A stretch of 64,000 bases of DNA from Lithospermum erythrorhizon (taxonomy: Eukaryota; Streptophyta; Magnoliopsida; Boraginales; Boraginaceae), in the NCBI GenBank assembly GCA_019722365.1, contig JADFUC010000696.1, forward strand, positions 1-64,000. The letters are read 5' to 3'. Of the stretch, positions 22,555 to 35,018 are shown in pieces. The position numbers and the translations under genes are program-made. Each line of letters starts with the position of its first letter. Position 1 is the stretch's first letter. The notes under the pieces are model-generated. The model saw only the letters and a list, made by a program, of their open reading frames with translations. It did not search any database and was not told where the DNA came from.

Positions 22555-25036
22555 CTAAAAAGTGATTTTGAAATCACGAAGTCCTTGCTTCTGAGCATCC
22601 AAGTCTTTGATCATATATTGAAGTCGTTCTTCATCATCCTTGTTATTTGCTTTGGTTTCATCAGGTAGAGGCGTTTTTGCTTCAAGGCTTGATACTTCTG
22701 ACTGTAATGATTTCATGTCTTCCTCGTCTTGATGAAGAAAGGTATGAAGGTCTTGTTTCCCCTAACCCAAGATCTTAATTCTCTCTCAATTCGGTCTCTT
22801 TATCTAATACATTGATTTCATACTAGCGTCTTCTATGTGCTTTGATTTCTCTTCAATTTGAATAAGTTCTTGAGTGGAAGAAGAGGATAATCGACGATCG
22901 AGCGTAGCTGTGCATCGTGAAGAGATTGTGCGCTTTGAAAAAGTAAGTTCAAAGTGTCTTCTAAGAGAGGCAGATTTGACTTGCTGATATACTTCATCTC
23001 TTGAAGAGCATGACCAACTTGATCTTGCATAGATAATATGTCCTTTGTTGACTATGACTTTTCACACAAGGCCTTCCAATTAGTCTGATCACCGTTTGAG
23101 CAACTTTGAAACAAATTGTACCCTTCAAAGATGAAGGTTGCTGGTTACTTCTTGATTTGGCATACCATTTGAATCAATACCAAGGACCCAAGAATTTCAA
23201 GTCCTCGCTCTGTAAAAAAAAAGTCTCAAATGGGGCAAGAACATATACAGTAAGTAAACACAAGGAGAAAGGATGAACAAGATTTTTACATTAAGCCATG
23301 TGCCCGTCTAAAGGCTCGTTTGTGGATGGTAGAAAATCTCCCAGAAAGTACTTTTGATGGGCTTGCGGTTTACCCTACGATCTACGCGTGCTTGAAGTTC
23401 GATCGTCAACACTATCTACGCCATCCTCCTCATCTCTCCTTCCTTTTTTCTAGCACGAGAAAATTGAGGGGAGTTGCTTCCGGAGTCAAATCATGAGGAG
23501 ATAAAAGTTAGATTGACTTTATTCTAAATAAGCGAGCTCCTTACCCTTTCCATGAGAAGGCAATTGAAGTTGAGGCCTAGTCGGATCATATTCCTTCGAA
23601 ACATCTACGATAGAAACAGGAGGATGAACGGATGCTCGCTGTGAATCTTTGGCATATGCTCCTTTCAACCAAGCATCGTAACTTTTACTGGTGCGAAACT
23701 TGGATTCATGAGATGGAAAAGTAGCTTCTCGGTTAGTTCCAGTCAAAGTACATAGACGGAAAAGCCTCAACCCAACATCTAATGGGACCCGACGATAATC
23801 TTCGATTGCAGTACCCGGAATGTCCTGACAGAATCCGAATTGGCGAGCAAAGCGATGTGGATTACCTCAAGGATTACGTCACAAATTCTCATCAACTCTT
23901 CTAGAGAGAAAATTTATGCGGAGACTCGAGTAAGATACTTCTTGCAGTAGTGTATCACCTCCACCATCGATAAAGCTGACAGTTCTTGACTCAATTTGTT
24001 CTTGGGACCAAATCACGGGATTGGTTTGGAAAGCGCCTATATATAGAACTCATTATAGTATCTAGCACCACCTTCCTTTGCTTTGTGTAACCATAAGTGG
24101 ACCCTCAGTACGGGGGTAGTATAGTGTGTGCCAAGTATAAACTATCAATCCAACTATACGTAATGAATTGGAAAACTTGATATTTCGTCCCGGATTCTTC
24201 GACTTTGCAATGAGATTTAAGCCTCGATAAATGCTCGATCGCTTAGTCTTGCAAGTACGACTCTCGACCTCAGCCATAGGCGAGGCCATCTTAAATACCT
24301 ACGACCGAACACAACTGGTTCTAGGAGAACGAAAACACAAATCCAACAAGATATAAAAGCAGCAAGGTAAGTTTCCTCCATCAAGTCATCTCGAACATTA
24401 AGGTCAAAGAAGGGTTTCTTGTCTTTATTAGACCATGGTCTTATCCCTGGGAGCTCCCCGGTTGGATTATGTGTGAGACTGGACCGCCTACTCCTACTCT
24501 TTTGTTCTTTCCTTGGGGGAGGAGCACTATAGTGCGATGGAATCTTACACCAAAATCGGATCCAGTCACCAAAGGAAACGCGACGAGTGCTCTTTCTTTG
24601 GACAAGATGAAATGCATGGAACAAATATTTGCAAGTCTTGGGTAAAGGGCATTGTTTTCCTTGTCCAATATCAGTAAGCTCAGAAGCACTCGGGATTACC
24701 TCATCAAATAGGCCTCCCAATATAGGAAGACCTCCCATCGATCTCAGTGATGATGTTTCACCTTAAGTAAATAAGGTATTCGTGATGGGGCTCCAAGCTG
24801 TGGAATGCCGGACAATGTCGAGCTGCGATCATACCTTATTAGAAAGAAACGCCTACGGCATCCTTATATCTCAGCTGACTACAAGGGTCCTTTTCCTCAC
24901 ATAAAGAATGTCTTCTTCCATTCTGATAGCCCGCTGTATATCGCGGTCCCCGTCCGTTGATAGTATCACCCCAAGTTACTTCGTTGGAGACTATCCGATT
25001 TTTCAGCATCTGTGAGGGGATCACTTCAGACGTCAT
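22555..25036 (-). pseudogene. antisense plant-mobile-domain (PMD) ORF inside Gypsy element
   Basis: Reading leftwards on the minus strand: MTSEVIPSQML at 25,036; GLPILGGLFDEVIPSASEL near 24,735; KTCKYLFHAFHLVQR; FGDWIRFWCKIPSHYSAPPP; NKDKKPFFDLNVRDDL near 24,420; FARQFGFCQDIPGTAIEDYRR then PLDVGLRLFRLCTLTG near 23,860-23,740; and YDAWLKGAY. A charged heptad-like C-terminus follows (MKSLQSEVSSLEAKTPLPDE..DDEERLQYMIKDLDAQKQ), stopping at 22,555. The PILG.L.DE and RQFGFDQ..P motifs are typical of the plant mobile domain (aminotransferase-like) family, found in transposons and in MAIN-type nuclear proteins. At least four frame changes break it. Extra antisense ORFs between integrase and 3' LTR are known in Tat elements. 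Confidence 0.75.
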
Positions 25037-25338
25037 GGTGTGATGAGTAGATAAAAGAAGATGGCGGATAATCTCATCACTTTGTCAAGGTGCTATTACA
25101 GGTCCACGCTTCCTCATTAGTCAGTCTTCTTAAGCTGCGGCCATGGTTTGGCATGACCCTTGAATAGAGGAGTATATACAATGAGTTCTGTACGATCATC
25201 CAAGGTAGCATCGTAGATCTGCAAGTAGCTGGTAGATCCCAGACAATCCTTTTAAATTGAGTATGACCATCTCAATCTCTGAGAATGATAGAAAAAAATA
25301 TGTTAGAAGGAGGAGAGTATTGTGTGTATGCAAACACA

Positions 25339-25723
25339 AAGTATCTCAGGTACAAGGTATCTCGGCTACAAAGTATCTCGGGTACAAAGGTATCTTGGCT
25401 ACAAGTATCTCAGCTACAAAGTATCTCGGGTACAAGTATCTCAGGTACAAGGTATCTCGGGTACAAAGTATCTCAGGTACAAGGTATCTCGGCTACAAAG
25501 TATCTCGACTACAAGTATCTCAGGTACAAGTATCTCGGCTACAAGTATCTCGGGTACAAGTATCTCGGGTACAAGGTATCTCGGGTACAAAGTATCTCGG
25601 TCTGAGAGTATCTAGAAGCTACAAAGTATCTCGGTACAAATCTCAGGTACAAGTATCTCAACTACAAAGTATCTTAGCTACAAGTATCTCGAGGGTACAA
25701 AGTATCTCAGCTACAAAGTATCT
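25339..25723 (+). repeat. 15-bp minisatellite, about 25 copies
   Basis: Units GGTACAAGTATCTC and GGCTACAAAGTATCTC (14-16 bp) are repeated about 25 times. Copies differ in GG/GC before TACA and in AAG/AAAG/AAGG. Stops are absent in several frames, giving overlapping open stretches that I do not count as genes. It lies just upstream of the antisense ORF start, in the hypervariable 3' region of the Gypsy element, where Tat elements are known to carry tandem repeats. Confidence 0.92.
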
Positions 25724-25729
25724 GCTTTG

Positions 25730-27507
25730 CCAAGTGTCTTGGCGAAATCCACCGGATGTAAAGATATAATATTATGCCCTTATTTCAAAGAAAGACGTGA
25801 AGTCGAATCCGTATACAATAGGTTATTTTATTATAGTTTATTATGTAACGGGATTAGTAACATGGATTATTGATACAGAAACAAGTCAAAGAGAGTTATC
25901 CATTAATATACATATCAGCCATCTAGTACATATGTATGTTCAGTTGGATAAAGAGCCTAAAATTAACAACTACATTCATGCATTCTTCAATATCAGTGGG
26001 GCCCGAGTTTCTCATGCAGGCTATAATGTATTGACGTATCCCCAATTAAATAAAAGACAAGAACATTTTTGCCTATCTGGATTCTAAAAGATGAAGAAAG
26101 AAGGACAAGTCAACATATACCTGTAGTACGTATATATGTGCTCACGTACAGCGTAGGGAATGATAATCACCGACAGCGATACCCTATCGCCTACAATTGG
26201 GACTAGCGGATCGCTGCAAGAATATTGATAATGTTTATCATCGTGCTCTATATATGTTGTATCATATCAAATTTAGCCAATTCAACACTGTTATAGAGGA
26301 TGGGTGTAAAGAATTATCATGTTATCAAGATACTCGGCAAAGGCTCTTTTGGAAAAGTATATAAATTAAGAGGGGGCATAAACATGCATGCATGTAATTG
26401 ATTTGTATGTTCCCAAAAAAAAGCACCAAATAAAAGGATTCATGCAAATGTGTTTAGTGAAATAGGACTTGCATTACTATGATCATTTGGCAGACTGACT
26501 TGATTCAATAATTATCATGGTCATCAATTTGGAATCGGATCGGCTACAGCAAGCTTTAGTGCAAATTCACAAATACAAGCTTTTAAGTTCAATTAATGGT
26601 GAAACTTTTTAGAGCGAAGGACGAGACAGATCAGAATAGGACTCGAACCATTATCCCTGCAAGCAAATAAGATATGGGATCTACTCAAGATAATATGTTG
26701 CAATTGTAGGGATTGTTACTTGAAAACAAAGAAGGTATAGTCGATGTCGATACGGAATGAAGAATTGAACTCGAGGTTGAGGCAACTATTGTCTCTTGAT
26801 GTTATGAACCTGTTGGAATTGACGATAATGTTAGCAACAATGGAGTAATATTTTATAAGTAAGTAAATTGAAATACCAATGCACAAAGTTCATGCTTAAA
26901 CGACAAGATACCTATTAGGTAAAGATCTTAATGTTGCTTACAAATGCAATAGAGAAGTCGTCAATAACATATGGCTTTTATAGATGAATATGTTGGTTGG
27001 ATAATTCATGGGGATAGAATAATGGGAGTAAGTATCGGAGGTAGTGTGTTTAATGGGAAGTTACTCAGTAATTCAAAAGTTATAGGAAGAGTGGCTATTT
27101 GGTTGTTCACATTTCAAGTGCTGGATAAAGATATCAAAGACATCGTTTCATGTGAACTCGATAAAGCCAAATGCTAACTTCTTTGACGGAATTCTTGGCT
27201 TATTAAATCATTGGCAAAATTGAACATTACGTTCAAAATTGTTAACGGTATTTTGGTCTTCAAATTAAAATGACACCTATATTGATGGCAAGATATGATT
27301 GTATTTAAATGGAACTCATCTTGTAAAGTGTCTACATAAGTTATTTGGGTTATTGTGACTTGTTAGACGACATTAATGCGTTGTCAGGCTCCTTAAGTTA
27401 TCGTCCTGATGATGTGCGACATGAATCGAAAATAATGATGTCTTTCCGGTTCGATCGAACTCGACTACTCTAAAGACTCATAAATGGAGATTACGCACGC
27501 CAAGTTC
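25730..27507 (+). other. 3' untranslated region of Gypsy element
   Basis: Nearly 1.8 kb with no stable open frame. The open stretches 25,797-26,087 and 26,971-27,177 match nothing I recognise. A short decayed tail precedes the polypurine tract. Confidence 0.5.
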
Positions 27508-27518
27508 GAGGGGGCATT
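27508..27518 (+). other. polypurine tract of Gypsy element
   Basis: GAGGGGGCATT directly precedes TGTTGATAGC, the start of the 3' LTR. The form and position are standard for plant Gypsy elements. Confidence 0.75.
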
Positions 27519-28428
27519 TGTTGATAGCTGAAATTTATTCAATAAGTATCAAAATTAAATTGATTAATTAAGTTCCAATTCAATAAGTCATACTATGGAA
27601 TTTAGTTAATTAAATCATACGGTCCAATTAAATATTTACATGTGACGTTTATTACCAAATTATAAATTGTCGCATTGAAAATTGGATCGTCGAATTATGG
27701 TCCGACATATGAGAAATGGGATCATAATAAATAATATTTCCTCTAAATAAACATGCGAAAATAATTAAAGAGGTAGATAGTTATGTCTTTTGAACAAATA
27801 AAAAGATATAATTTATCGATCAAATCATATAATTATTCTTTAATTAAATTGGAAGAATAATTATCAGGAGGTCCAAGCCGAGACCAATCGAAGTCGAGGT
27901 CCAAGCTGAGACCAATCGAAGTCCAAGTCCAAGACCAATTGAAGATCAAGTTCAAGTCCAAGCCCAAGCCAAAGCCCAACACTCAAAATATCTATAAATA
28001 GAGGCATTCTCATTCATTTGGGGGGAGAACTTTCATTTGCAAGAAGACAAAAGCAGAAGAAGAGAAAAGCTCTACAAAAAATCAGAGAACTCTACACGCC
28101 TTCTTCTTCAGTGTCGCATCCGAACTTCAAGCCTTTGAATCTTCGAATCTTCAAGTATTCGAATCTTCAAACATTCAAGCATCCAAGTTCAAGATCAAGC
28201 TATTCAAGCCCTTGAATTGAAGTGTGCAACATCCAAGTGTTCGAAGTTACAAGTGTTTAACAATCAAGTTCAAGAACAAGCTGCTAAGGCCCTTGACTTG
28301 TAGTGTGAAGTAGAATCAGAGGAATAAATAGAGATTGTACTCAAATCATATCAACAATATTTCTTTGCAACTGCTTATTTCCTTGTCTTTAATCATCATC
28401 TTTAGGCCGAAGGAAATTTGTCATTACA
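27519..28428 (+). repeat. 3' LTR of Gypsy element
   Basis: It starts TGTTGATAGCTGAAATTTATT and ends CATTACA. It contains a short internal repeat (GTCCAAG.CGAGACCAATCGAA, 27,880-27,940) that is reduced in the 5' LTR. TATAAATAGAGGCATTC lies near 27,990. Confidence 0.85.
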
Positions 28429-31400
28429 ATGTTATTGACCAACTAATAACCGACGCGGCCAGACATATGAATAAGGTTGTTGTGAGTTGTGAGATATTGT
28501 TGGTAACTTTCTAAGTTTGTACATGCCAAGTATATGCTGAATTATAGCACCGGCTACTGATGAGAACTATTGGCAACTATTTTGGCCCTGATTATTATTT
28601 TGTGTCCCTTGCCCATTATTTTGCTGAATTATTGGCAACTTTCCAAATTCCATGGTGATACTATTTCCAAGTCACCACTCACCCCAGCTACTGAGAACTA
28701 GCTAGGTCTTAAGGAATAATTCAGATTGAATTATAACTATATGATGAATTTAAATAGAATAAGATGAAAAGGCGTACATGCAAAAAATTAACCCTAGTAG
28801 TAAGAAATTGTTCATTCTTTAAGAGGATAAAGATGTGCATTATTATGATAATAATCAAGTAAGCGAGAGATATTCCTTACCAAGAATCGTAATCAAACTG
28901 AAAGAGTTTCCCTTAGGGTTAAAACAATCAAAGCTACCTCTGCATCACAAAGCACTGAGCTTTCTTTCCTGCAGCCCAACTCTCCTCTTTGAAAATGTCA
29001 CTTGTCTCTCTCTTTTAGGACACTGAATTTCATCATCTACAACTTTTGGTCGACTAAAATGAGTAGTAAGATTCTAAAATTTTCTTACTTCTTATTCCTA
29101 AAATAAAAGTCACATAAAAAGCTAATATTCAAATAATGATTCTACAAAAGTTAAAATTCGTGAAGCTTCTTTCTCCCATAGCTTCGTCGAACATGGGCAT
29201 ACTTCACAATTGAAATTTTTGCCCCAATGTTCTTAAGCATAGTTCCATTTTAAACCCCGAAGTTATAATTAAATTATGACTCGGCTCGTTGTGGGTGTGT
29301 GACCTCTAGGCTCTGATTGACAAAGTGTCATGTACTAAATAATGTTAACCGAGCATTATATTTTAGTACATTGATTATGAGCGAATTCTTAGTAGTTTTT
29401 CATCATAACCTCAATATCATCTCGAGTAATTCTATTGATGAATATCCTAATACGAACATTACTACAAAATCGAACGTATATACGAACTTAAACTTAAATC
29501 AGTTAATCGGTTGTATAATCGAATTGTTCAACGGACACTATTTCAAATATCTCATATTTCTAATAGTAACATACACTTGGTACTTTTAACTTCTTCTTTA
29601 GGGGACTCGTGACCTATGACTCATCTGTTGGACTTACAGAATCGCTGCATGCGTGTGTACTCAAAGAGATTATGTTGAGTGTCATGCTCTGGCTGGGTAC
29701 TTAACTTAACTGTTTTGGGGAATTTCAATGGCAATATGACTCGTACCTTTGGTTTCTGAGATGGCGCGTGTGTACTCGAGAGTTACATTAGTGTGCATGC
29801 TTGTCTATTTCAATCTTTTTAACTTCTTTTTTGGAGACTCGGCCCGATGCATGGCTCATGTGAACTTACAAGATAGCGGATGCGGTGTGTCCTCAAAGTT
29901 ACATGGAGTGTGTGTAACATACACTCGGTTTTTTTATCCTGATATTTGGTGAAAATCAATACAAACGATTTTTACTTGGAAAACCTCTTGATTGTGAAGT
30001 AAAAACCCAAGACTTTTAAAGGAGTCATACAACTTATCTTATAATATTGAGATCTGATAAGTCTGATATCGTAAACAAAATAAGTCTAGCGTGTCTTGGT
30101 GTTTAGCGAGTACACATTCCATGTGCTCGATTTATAATTGCGTATTCTAATAATTACCTAACACAAATAATTTCACAAATTAATTACTCAAACAAAATAT
30201 ATTAATTATTTGGTACAATAATTTAACTAATTAATGTTTATAAAACCAAAAAAAATAACATAAGAAATTCTGCAAATACTTAAATTAAGTAATAGCTTCA
30301 ATATATAAGATTTTAAGTACTTAGCCATTTGACTGCTTGTAATGTATCCTCGCTGTAATTTTGAGTGTATATTTCATACATTCAATAAAAATAAAATGGG
30401 ACAAAATCTTTACCTTCAAAACTTTTAGCGTGGAAAAATATTCACCCATAGCATCGTCACATTTGAGATTCGGTGAACTGGAGATTATTTATAAGATGTG
30501 ACGGTTTAAGATCTCACATTAAAATTTCATATCTTAATAATGGACCTTATGTTACCAACCAAACAATAAAATTTCATATCTTTTGATTAAAATAGCTAAA
30601 ATGAAGATGATGTGAACTTCACGAAGAAGGTAAAGATGAGTATTCTAGACTTAGGCCATACTTATATATTACGGAGTAATATTTTATATCTTGAATAATT
30701 GATAGCAATTCCTATTATTAGTGAGATATAAGAATAAAAACAATATATACGGAATATTAATGAAAGTAATTATAAAAAAAATAACTCTAATGCAAACAAG
30801 AATTTTTCTTATTTATAAAAAGGTCTGAAATAAAATTTCTTGTAGAGGAAATTTTCGATTATTACCAAGTTTTATCAAATCGAGGAGGATCATTGCTCCA
30901 GCCCATGAGTCCTGCTTGATTGTTGACGATTTGTGAGATGTGCAGGCACAACGACTTGATATTAGCTTCGAACGACGGTTTATTCGACTTGATTTGATTT
31001 GGATAGATCTTTACGTGCAATTTGGATATGTGTCGCAGTGGCAATGGATGAGGCCGTGCGGAGCAGGATATGGTCAGAGTCGGGAGGCGCTAGGTTTTAA
31101 TCTGGCTGGTGGGAGTTCACCGGTGGGATTTAAGGGATAGGATCTGGAGTAAGGCGTGTAGGCCCCAGACGAGCTACTACCTACAGTAGAACTTGAATTT
31201 GACCTCGATGGAATTTGATTCAAGGCTATGAGCGGCGTTGCCAGCTTATACTCTGACGGAGTTTAATGCTTTGTCGTTGTAGTGATAATCGATATGAATG
31301 TGAATGTTCAACCTTGTTGATGATATCCAGTAAACCAGCATGCTTGGCGTGTTTACACGAAATGTCAACATAGAGGCGAGCGTTCGGTGTATTCATATCA

Positions 31401-33700
31401 CAGGAACTTGATGAATCCAAACTTCAGATCTATCAGTGTTAAATTCAAGATTTTGAATCATCGAGAGCTATTTAACTTATTCTTGAATATTCGAGCGTTC
31501 TTGAGAAATAAATTCGATTTATAGATTTGCTTCAAACTTGAAGAATTGCTAGCGTTTGTGTAGTATCTTAATTTCGGGCGCCCTATTTGGCTACACGGGA
31601 GGTGTTTTTTATGCCAAAGTGTTGTTTTTTCTTTAATTGGTTTTAAAAGGTAACTTAGAAAAATTCGGAGATGGATTCTATGTATTTTCTCGGTATTTTT
31701 AGTATTTTTCTTATGTTTATAGGCTTCTAGGTTTTGAATGCTAAACCTAAATGGTTAATTTATTTTCAATTGGGTGATCTTAGCAGATTGAATTTTGAAG
31801 ATACGGATCGTCGAATTGGAGTACTTTCTTTTCCGAGAATCTGAAAAGCGCCTATTTTTATGTTGTAGGAAGATTCGGTCATTTTTCTATGTCAAATACA
31901 CTTTCATATTGACCCGAACTTCACAGATGCTTTATTTTAAGCGTTAACTGCAGAGTCTTAAATGTAGCTTCGAACTCCGTTTCGGGCCCTACTTGGTGCA
32001 ATTAGATAAAATTAGGGACTTGGCCCAGACTAAATTGTGAACATTTAATTCGGACTATTTTCGAAACCCTTCCAATGAAGGTTTTACATTAAATTAGGTT
32101 GATGAGAACACAGCCAAATAACATTTAACTGTGGTTCGATTTGATTAATTCATTTTAATCAATTTAATTAATTTTTTAATAAATTTTCACTGTATACAAT
32201 AACAATAATAATAAATGATAAAATCGAGTTTTCGATCTATGGAGGCCAACACTTTAAATTACTTCCATATCAACTAAAGCCACTCACTCCAAATAGAAAG
32301 TATTTAATTGTTTAATGTTTGTAAATTAGCGATGAAGAGTATGATTACATAGTATCGAATATATAGTATTACAAATTATAAATACAGAAATTCCTAACTA
32401 GTAATCGAGTATATAGTATGAATACAAAAATTCCTAACTAAAAACAATTAAAGTAAGCTTGGATCAGATGTCACCAGATTATTGAGCCATCGACAATTGT
32501 TTAACCACCCTTAAAGTAGATATTCTTATCATTGCAAATGATCATGCAAAAGCATGCATGATTCGATCACCTATAATTACTTTAATGCTACATTTTTCTC
32601 CCTTGAGTGGAAAGCGAACATATTCACCTTGGAGATTGAGAGGGGATCCTTGTTATATTCAAGCATGAATGAATTTACTACTCCACAAGAGAATTACCAT
32701 TATGAATTGAAGTGAAAATTTTCATGTTTGGAATGAAAGGAAAAAAGGGAGAGTATAACAAAACCAGCAGTTTTGGTACAAGAATTAAACATGGGCCAAT
32801 GCCAATCTAAAGAAAAAGTGCATAGCTATTCTTGAAAAGAAGACAAATGCACGGCCCTTGTGTTGGAACAAATAAGATAGTTCAATGTTTTTTTTTTCAC
32901 ACGGAGTACAATTTACCAATTTGATTAGCCGAAAATAAAATTGGTACAGATACATAATGATCTAAATGAAACTCAAATAATCTCAAAAACTATTTGGATA
33001 CCCCAAGAATAAAACAAGGAAAAATCAATAATCTGAAGAGATCATCACCTATATATGTTTTCAAATTCTTGGTTTACGATTTAAGTACTCTCACGCAGCC
33101 ATCATGAAAAGCTGAATGATAATGGTTGTGGGTTTATATTTTTACAATCTCATCATCATACATTGAAACTTTTTCTAGAGTTAAAATAATGATTTACAAT
33201 GATAATGAAGTAAAAAAAAAGTTAAAATCTGTGTGCAAGGGCTCTCAAAAGAAGTGTTATTAAAATGATAGAGCCTCGACTTTTGTCCTTAATAATTACA
33301 TCCATTAAAAAAGAACACTAGATGACCATCCATGGGCAACACTAATTGGAAACTAAACCCCACAAGCAAGACCATCCATAGAAATTTGGAATCCAATGAG
33401 GCATAATTTCTGTTCTCCTTTGAGTACACAACATCAATTTAGGGATTTCGAATTATGAGGTGATAAAGAGATGTTCCATTCCCTAGTGATGGTTGGGCAA
33501 TAGTTGTATAGACTCATAATTTGGTGACATTTGCTAATATTAAGTATAAAAAGATAGAAAAAGTGAGGGGGATCCATAGTATATTACTAATATTATTGTT
33601 TTAATGTTACACAACTACATACATAACTGGCTATATCTACTAGCACTCTGCAATCCTCATCTCTAGACCCTCACAAACAAATAACTTCTCTTTGTGACAC
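28429..33700. other. intergenic region, no recognised gene
   Basis: AT-rich DNA without a supported gene. A less AT-rich section (30,860-31,450) has open stretches of 60-66 codons on both strands that match nothing I know. The unit TATAGTAT.AATACA.AAATTCCTAACTA is repeated near 32,365 and 32,415. The section 31,560-32,110 resembles decayed element sequence but shows no diagnostic motif. Confidence 0.5.
29588..29950. repeat. diverged direct duplication, about 230 bp period
   Basis: AACTTCTTCTTTAGGGGACT, then CGTGACCTATGACTCATCTG (from 29,588), returns as AACTTCTTTTTTGGAGACTC, then GGCCCGATGCATGGCTCATG (from 29,819). Both are followed by an ACTTACA.GAT or GAATCGC word, GTGTGT.CTCAAAG and a TTACAT/TTATGT word. 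Non-coding as far as I can see. Confidence 0.55.
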
Positions 33701-33717
33701 AATCTTTGTACCATAGA

Positions 33718-33725
33718 TATATATA
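33718..33725 (+). promoter_or_regulatory. TATA box of BIG GRAIN 1-like gene
   Basis: TATATATA in the context CATAGATATATATAGTTAGC lies 144 bp upstream of the ATG at 33,869. The position is reasonable for a plant core promoter with a 5' UTR near 110 bp. Confidence 0.45.
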
Positions 33726-33868
33726 GTTAGCAACCACCATATATAGCAAAGTTAAATCATTTATGAGCAAGCCATTTCATTACGCGGTCGATCATCAGAT
33801 TAGATAGATATACCTTTAACATAATATAGGTCATCGAAGTTTCTGGATGTGCAGAATCCCAAATAAAG

Positions 33869-35018
33869 ATGTCCAAGCAATCATCCCACAGGAAAAATGA
33901 TTCAGAGGAGCTTGATGTATTTGAGGCTGCAAGATATTTCTCTGATTTTCATGAAATTCCAGGGTACAATAATAATAATAATGTCTCAACTCTAGCACAA
34001 AAGATCATGAGAGATGAAAGACAACCTTGGAGAGGTGGAAGAATCAGTTTAGACATGCCAAACATCAGAAACTCATTAGTTAATTCACAAACATTTTGCA
34101 TGGAGAATCAAACAACTACAACAAAAGAGAGAAACAAATGCAAACAACCAAGTTCTCCAGGGGGGAAACTAGCCAATTTCTTGACTTCTTTGTTCAATCA
34201 AGCATCTTCAAGAAAGAAGAAATCAAAATCTACTACTCAATCTTTAAGAGATGAAGATGAAAGCCCTGGTGGAAGGAGATGGAGAAGGAGCAGCATTAGC
34301 CAGTTATGGTCATCTAGTAGTAATAAAAAGAGTGGTACAAAGTCTAATATTTATCCATCTTCTTCAACTTCTGGTTTCAGAACACCTCCCCCTTTTGCAT
34401 ATTCCCAAACAAAATCCTACAGGGATTTGCAAAGCTATGTTGATCATCACCAAGTTTTGTCCTTGAACAGGGTTAATGACAAGAAACAGGTAATTCGGTG
34501 GAGTTACTAAGGAGGCAAAGGTGCAGTCGCCCCTCTATATTTCTGAAAAATAATTTTTTACTATTGAAAAATAATGTTACAACATTCATTTATTAAAAAA
34601 TCATGTTGTTCGGTCACCATAAATTTTTATATTTTATTTCATTCGTTATCATTCGTACATAAATTTTTTTGTTCCGTCACTATAGGTAATGTCTGAGAGA
34701 AAACACAGAGATTATAAATTATTGAGTGAAAAGTCCAGGTTGAGCAATGGAAGTAATGCAGAGAAGTATAAAAGTATAACTACAAAATTCTCTGAGGGTA
34801 GAACTAGTTGGGCTGAACAATATCTATCAGAGGAGAAGAAAGAGTTCAAGAAATTCAATAAAGTTGATGATGGTGGTGGAGATAGTGATTCAAGTTCTGA
34901 TCTTTTTGAGTTGCCAAATTATGATTTGGATTTTTCCTCTAGTGGGTTACCTGTGTATGAGACTACTAGTGTGGATAGCATCAAGAGAGGTGCACTAATG
35001 ACTTCGGGTATTCAGTAG
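33869..35018 (+). CDS. BIG GRAIN 1-like protein
   Basis: Two exons, 33,869-34,489 and 34,686-35,018, joined by a GT-AG intron (ACAG|gtaatt, ctatag|GTAATG) in phase 0, giving 317 residues. Marks in order: SEELDVFEAARYFS near the start, RISLDMP, SPGGKLANFLTSLFNQ near residue 103, ESPGGRRWRRSSIS, FSEGRTSWAEQYLSEEKKEF in exon 2, SSSDLFELPNYDLDF, and LPVYETTSVDSIKRGA at the end. The SPGGKLA.FL.SLF block and the SSDLFEL..LPVY.T end are typical of the BIG GRAIN 1 family, plant-specific, membrane-associated proteins that promote auxin response and growth in rice. No catalytic domain; Ser/Asn-rich and probably disordered. The C-terminal assignment is the strongest. Clean frame. Convergent with the RGP gene. 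Confidence 0.85.

Larger units (their letters stand above)
14605..28428 (+). mobile_element. Tat/Ogre-type Ty3/Gypsy LTR retrotransposon
   Basis: A 13.8 kb element bounded by LTRs of about 813 and 910 bp. The order is gag, protease, RT, RNase H, a second archaeal-type RNase H (aRH), integrase, a 5 kb non-pol region with an antisense ORF and a minisatellite, a polypurine tract and the 3' LTR. The aRH after the normal RNase H and the long region between integrase and the 3' LTR are known marks of the Tat clade (Ogre/Retand). An in-frame stop in RT and several frameshifts make it non-autonomous. ACAAT lies at 14,600-14,604 and at 28,426-28,430, at the 3' LTR edge; it may be a target duplication, but the exact LTR end is uncertain. 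Confidence 0.9.

Noticed and set aside
25339..25723. CRISPR-like look of a regularly spaced array
   Set aside because: The units are contiguous 14-16 bp repeats without unique spacers, in a plant retrotransposon.
25257..25769. Long overlapping open frames (up to 170 codons) of YKVSRLQ/GTRYLGYK type
   Set aside because: They are translations of the 15-bp minisatellite, which happens to lack stops in several frames.
14600..28433. Firm 5-bp target-site duplication for the Gypsy element
   Set aside because: ACAAT is found at both sides, but at the right it overlaps the expected LTR end TTACA, so I do not claim it.
30940..31140. 66-codon plus-strand frame in a less AT-rich area
   Set aside because: No known motif and overlapping open frames on the other strand; kept only as part of an unassigned region.
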